Assembly (NCBI GenBank): GCA_029245665.1
Contig: JAQWOW010000139.1
Span: forward strand, 1 to 8,364
DNA: 8,364 bases
Reading direction: 5' to 3'
Source: Polaribacter sp.
Lineage (GTDB): Bacteria; Bacteroidota; Bacteroidia; Flavobacteriales; Flavobacteriaceae
Below are positions 6,990-8,364 of the stretch, one piece after another. Under the pieces are notes generated by a model that searched no databases, was not told the DNA's origin, and worked only from the letters and a program-made list of their open reading frames with translations. Made by a program: the position numbers and the translations under genes. How positions within the stretch are numbered: the stretch's first letter is position 1; every line of letters begins with the position of its first letter.

Positions 6990-7358
6990 ATGCTGATTAA
7001 AAGAATTTTATATTACCTCGTAGGTGTTGCGATAAGCTCTGTTGGAGTTTATTTTTTCTGGCAAAAGAAAAAAGCAACTTTCGATTACGGAATGGATGCA
7101 AGGACACTAAAAACAATTAGAATTAGAACACGTCTATTTACCAGTACTGCTATAAATTCTATGCAGAAATTTGATATTGATTCATTGAAAATTTCTACCA
7201 TTTTAAACAATGGAGACGTTGATTTTGGAAGGGGAAATCCCAGAGAAAAACCTTGTGCAGAATATTATATTACAGGAAAAAAAGAATTAAAAAAAGTAAG
7301 TTTATTGGTAAAGCGTTGCGATTCTTCTGCTACTATTGAAAATGTATTTTTTGATTAA
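6990..7358 (+). CDS. Small single-pass membrane-anchored protein, DUF4258-like, function unknown
   Basis: The 122-residue protein has a positively charged start (MLIKR), one hydrophobic segment at about residues 6-24 (ILYYLVGVAISSVGVYFFW), then a KKK stop and a soluble remainder of about 95 residues. No lipobox cysteine is present, so this looks like an uncleaved N-terminal anchor; by the positive-inside rule the KKK after the segment makes the orientation ambiguous. The soluble part contains DYGMDARTLKTIRI, a TILNNGDVDFG stretch, and two cysteines (C89, C110) that could pair if exported. I recall similar proteins next to this dehydrogenase in flavobacteria annotated with DUF4258, but the name rests on memory of the DYG...ARTLK and NGDVDFG patterns. 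A -7-like promoter element lies just upstream, and the gene converges with the methyltransferase gene. No function can be assigned. Confidence 0.8.
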   Translation: MLIKRILYYLVGVAISSVGVYFFWQKKKATFDYGMDARTLKTIRIRTRLFTSTAINSMQKFDIDSLKISTILNNGDVDFGRGNPREKPCAEYYITGKKELKKVSLLVKRCDSSATIENVFFD

Positions 7359-7366
7359 AATTCATC

Positions 7367-7385
7367 CCATTAAAATTTTTAATGG
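7367..7385. terminator. Perfect inverted repeat between convergent genes, candidate bidirectional terminator
   Basis: CCATTAAAATTTTTAATGG folds as an 8-base perfect stem (CCATTAAA/TTTAATGG) with a 3-base loop, centred in the 58-base gap between the convergent stops at 7358 and 7417. The stem has only two G-C pairs and the flanking T-runs are short (ATTTTAT on plus, AATTTTAA on minus), so a terminator role is plausible but weak. Confidence 0.45.
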
Positions 7386-7416
7386 ATTTTATCTCAACAC
7401 TTAAATTAATGTAAAC

Positions 7417-8088
7417 TTATTTCAAATGATGATGGTAATGTTTTTCTATCTTTTCAACATTTTTAATAGTTTTTTTCACCCAATCATAATACAGCGTTTC
7501 TTTTTCTTCTATACTTAATTGCCAATCAATTGTAGAATTTCTCAATTTTGTAGTTGTCTCCTGTAAAATAATTGCAGCAGCCACAGAAATATTTAAACTC
7601 TCTGTAAAACCCACCATTGGTATTTTTAAAAACCCATCTGCTTGTTCTTTTACATCGTCCGATACCCCCTCTGATTCTACTCCAAATACAAATGCTGATT
7701 TTTTTGAAATATCAAATTCATGCAATAAACAAGAATTATTATGAGGTGTTGTGGCGATAATTTGATATCCTTTCTCCCGTAAATTGTCTATGCAAATTTT
7801 AGTGTTATTTCCATCAGATTTATAGCGCTTGGAGCTAATCCATTTTTGAGAACCTTTTGCAACATGTCTAGAAACTTTATTTGTGTATTTATTCTCGATA
7901 ATATGTATATTTTGTATCCCAAAAATATCACAAGTTCTAACAACTGCGCTGGCATTGTGTGGTTGAAAAATATCTTCTAATACAACCGTAAAATGTTTTG
8001 TTCTATTTTCTATAACCCTCTTAAATAGATTTTTTCTCTTATCGGTTAAAAAAGTTTCAAAGTAGTTTAATAGTTTTTTATCAATCAT
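7417..8088 (-). CDS. trmH: TrmH-type SPOUT RNA 2'-O-methyltransferase (probably tRNA Gm18)
   Basis: SPOUT enzymes of this kind methylate the 2'-hydroxyl of a ribose using S-adenosylmethionine; closest by eye is TrmH (Gm18 of tRNA). In 223 residues the RNA-contact and catalytic motif DIFQPHNASAVVRT carries N45 and R51 (compare KPHNVSAIIRT of E. coli TrmH). The SAM-binding trefoil-knot motifs are FGVESEGVS (135-143) and IPMVGFTESLNISVAAAI (156-173), with S164 and N166. The C-terminal helix after about residue 190 ends in a natural His cluster (HYHHHLK). It is slightly shorter than E. coli TrmH (229 aa), mostly at the C-terminus. ATG 8088 follows a TAAGTTTG promoter-like box by six bases. It converges with the small membrane protein gene and diverges from the sirtuin gene. 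The exact RNA target (tRNA Gm18 or an rRNA ribose) is inferred from similarity only. Confidence 0.93.
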   Translation of the reverse strand: MIDKKLLNYFETFLTDKRKNLFKRVIENRTKHFTVVLEDIFQPHNASAVVRTCDIFGIQNIHIIENKYTNKVSRHVAKGSQKWISSKRYKSDGNNTKICIDNLREKGYQIIATTPHNNSCLLHEFDISKKSAFVFGVESEGVSDDVKEQADGFLKIPMVGFTESLNISVAAAIILQETTTKLRNSTIDWQLSIEEKETLYYDWVKKTIKNVEKIEKHYHHHLK

Positions 8089-8094
8089 ATATTA

Positions 8095-8102
8095 CAAACT
8101 TA
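8095..8102 (-). promoter_or_regulatory. Candidate Bacteroidota -7 element (TAAGTTTG) for trmH
   Basis: The minus strand reads TAAGTTTG, an exact TAnnTTTG match, six bases before the trmH ATG. It lies in the 33-base gap shared with the divergent sirtuin gene. No TTG was found at the -33 distance. Confidence 0.45.
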
Positions 8103-8110
8103 AAAATTAT

Positions 8111-8118
8111 TATTTTTA
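8111..8118 (+). promoter_or_regulatory. Weak candidate -7 element (TATTTTTA) for the sirtuin gene
   Basis: TATTTTTA differs from TAnnTTTG in the last base and is only three bases before the sirtuin ATG at 8122. Its upstream region overlaps the trmH promoter candidate on the other strand. Confidence 0.25.
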
Positions 8119-8121
8119 CTC

Positions 8122-8364
8122 ATGATAAAAAAAGTAGTTGTTTTAACTGGAGCTGGTATTTCTGCTGAAAGTGGCATAAAAACATTTAGAGATTCAGCGG
8201 GATTATGGGAGGGACATGATGTTATGGAAGTTGCTTCTCCCAAAGGTTTTTATAAGAATCCAGCATTGGTTTTAAATTTTTACAATCAACGTAGAAAACA
8301 ATTACAAATGGTCTCACCAAATATAGCACATCTTAATTTAGTGACCCTAGAGCGGTATTTTGAT
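8122..8364 (+). CDS. cobB: NAD-dependent protein deacylase, Sir2/CobB family (5' part, cut by window edge)
   Basis: The frame is open for 81 codons from ATG 8122 to the window end. Sirtuins remove acyl groups from lysines, using NAD+. Residues 8-29 carry the NAD-binding signature LTGAGISAESGI followed by TFRDSAGLW. FYNQRRKQ then gives Y54 and R57, the Y-x-x-R pair that marks SIRT5/CobB-type sirtuins able to remove succinyl and malonyl groups; E. coli CobB reads FYNARRRQ here. The next stretch (PNIAHLNLVTLE) also follows CobB. The catalytic histidine and zinc-binding cysteines would lie to the right of the window and cannot be checked. The gene is divergent from trmH by 33 bases, and no Shine-Dalgarno sequence is seen. 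Confidence 0.93.
   Translation, partial: MIKKVVVLTGAGISAESGIKTFRDSAGLWEGHDVMEVASPKGFYKNPALVLNFYNQRRKQLQMVSPNIAHLNLVTLERYFD

Noticed and set aside
8206..8217. Sirtuin read as a toxin or defence-type SIR2 domain
   Set aside because: The N-terminal signature and the Y-x-x-R pair follow CobB closely and the neighbours are housekeeping, with no defence partner in view.

Overview
The window looks like a piece of chromosome from a low-G+C member of the Bacteroidota, most likely a marine-type Flavobacteriaceae. Four things point there: an LpxC-FabZ fusion gene, a porX gene (response regulator fused to a PglZ phosphatase-like domain, part of type IX secretion control), starts without Shine-Dalgarno sequences, and copies of the Bacteroidota -7 promoter element (TAnnTTTG) just upstream of several starts. 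Assignment to a genus is not possible from this sequence alone.

Left part, minus strand (about 1-3574): an HD-domain phosphohydrolase, lpxD, and the fused lpxC/fabZ run in one direction with gaps of 45 and 10 bases. The last gene runs off the left edge. This is an outer-membrane (lipid A) and fatty-acid synthesis block; lpxA would be expected just outside the window. Middle, plus strand (3709-6944): porX is divergent from the HD gene, followed after 76 bases by tsaE (tRNA t6A synthesis) and, 7 bases later, an alanine dehydrogenase family gene. Then comes a small one-pass membrane protein (6990-7358) resembling a protein annotated as DUF4258 in flavobacteria. Right part: a TrmH-type tRNA/rRNA 2'-O-methyltransferase on the minus strand converges on the small membrane protein and diverges, over 33 bases, from a CobB-like sirtuin that runs off the right edge.

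Most of the window is conserved housekeeping. No mobile element, CRISPR array, tRNA or rRNA was seen, and I do not see a wholly new system. The points most worth a second look are: an alanine dehydrogenase in which the canonical catalytic histidine is glutamine; a set of promoter boxes placed so close to ATG that the transcripts should be leaderless or nearly so; an HD gene with no usable ATG, where a promoter-like signal supports a TTG start; and the placement of the type IX secretion regulator porX next to lipid A genes. No intergenic stretch exceeds 135 bases, so there is no large unexplained non-coding region.
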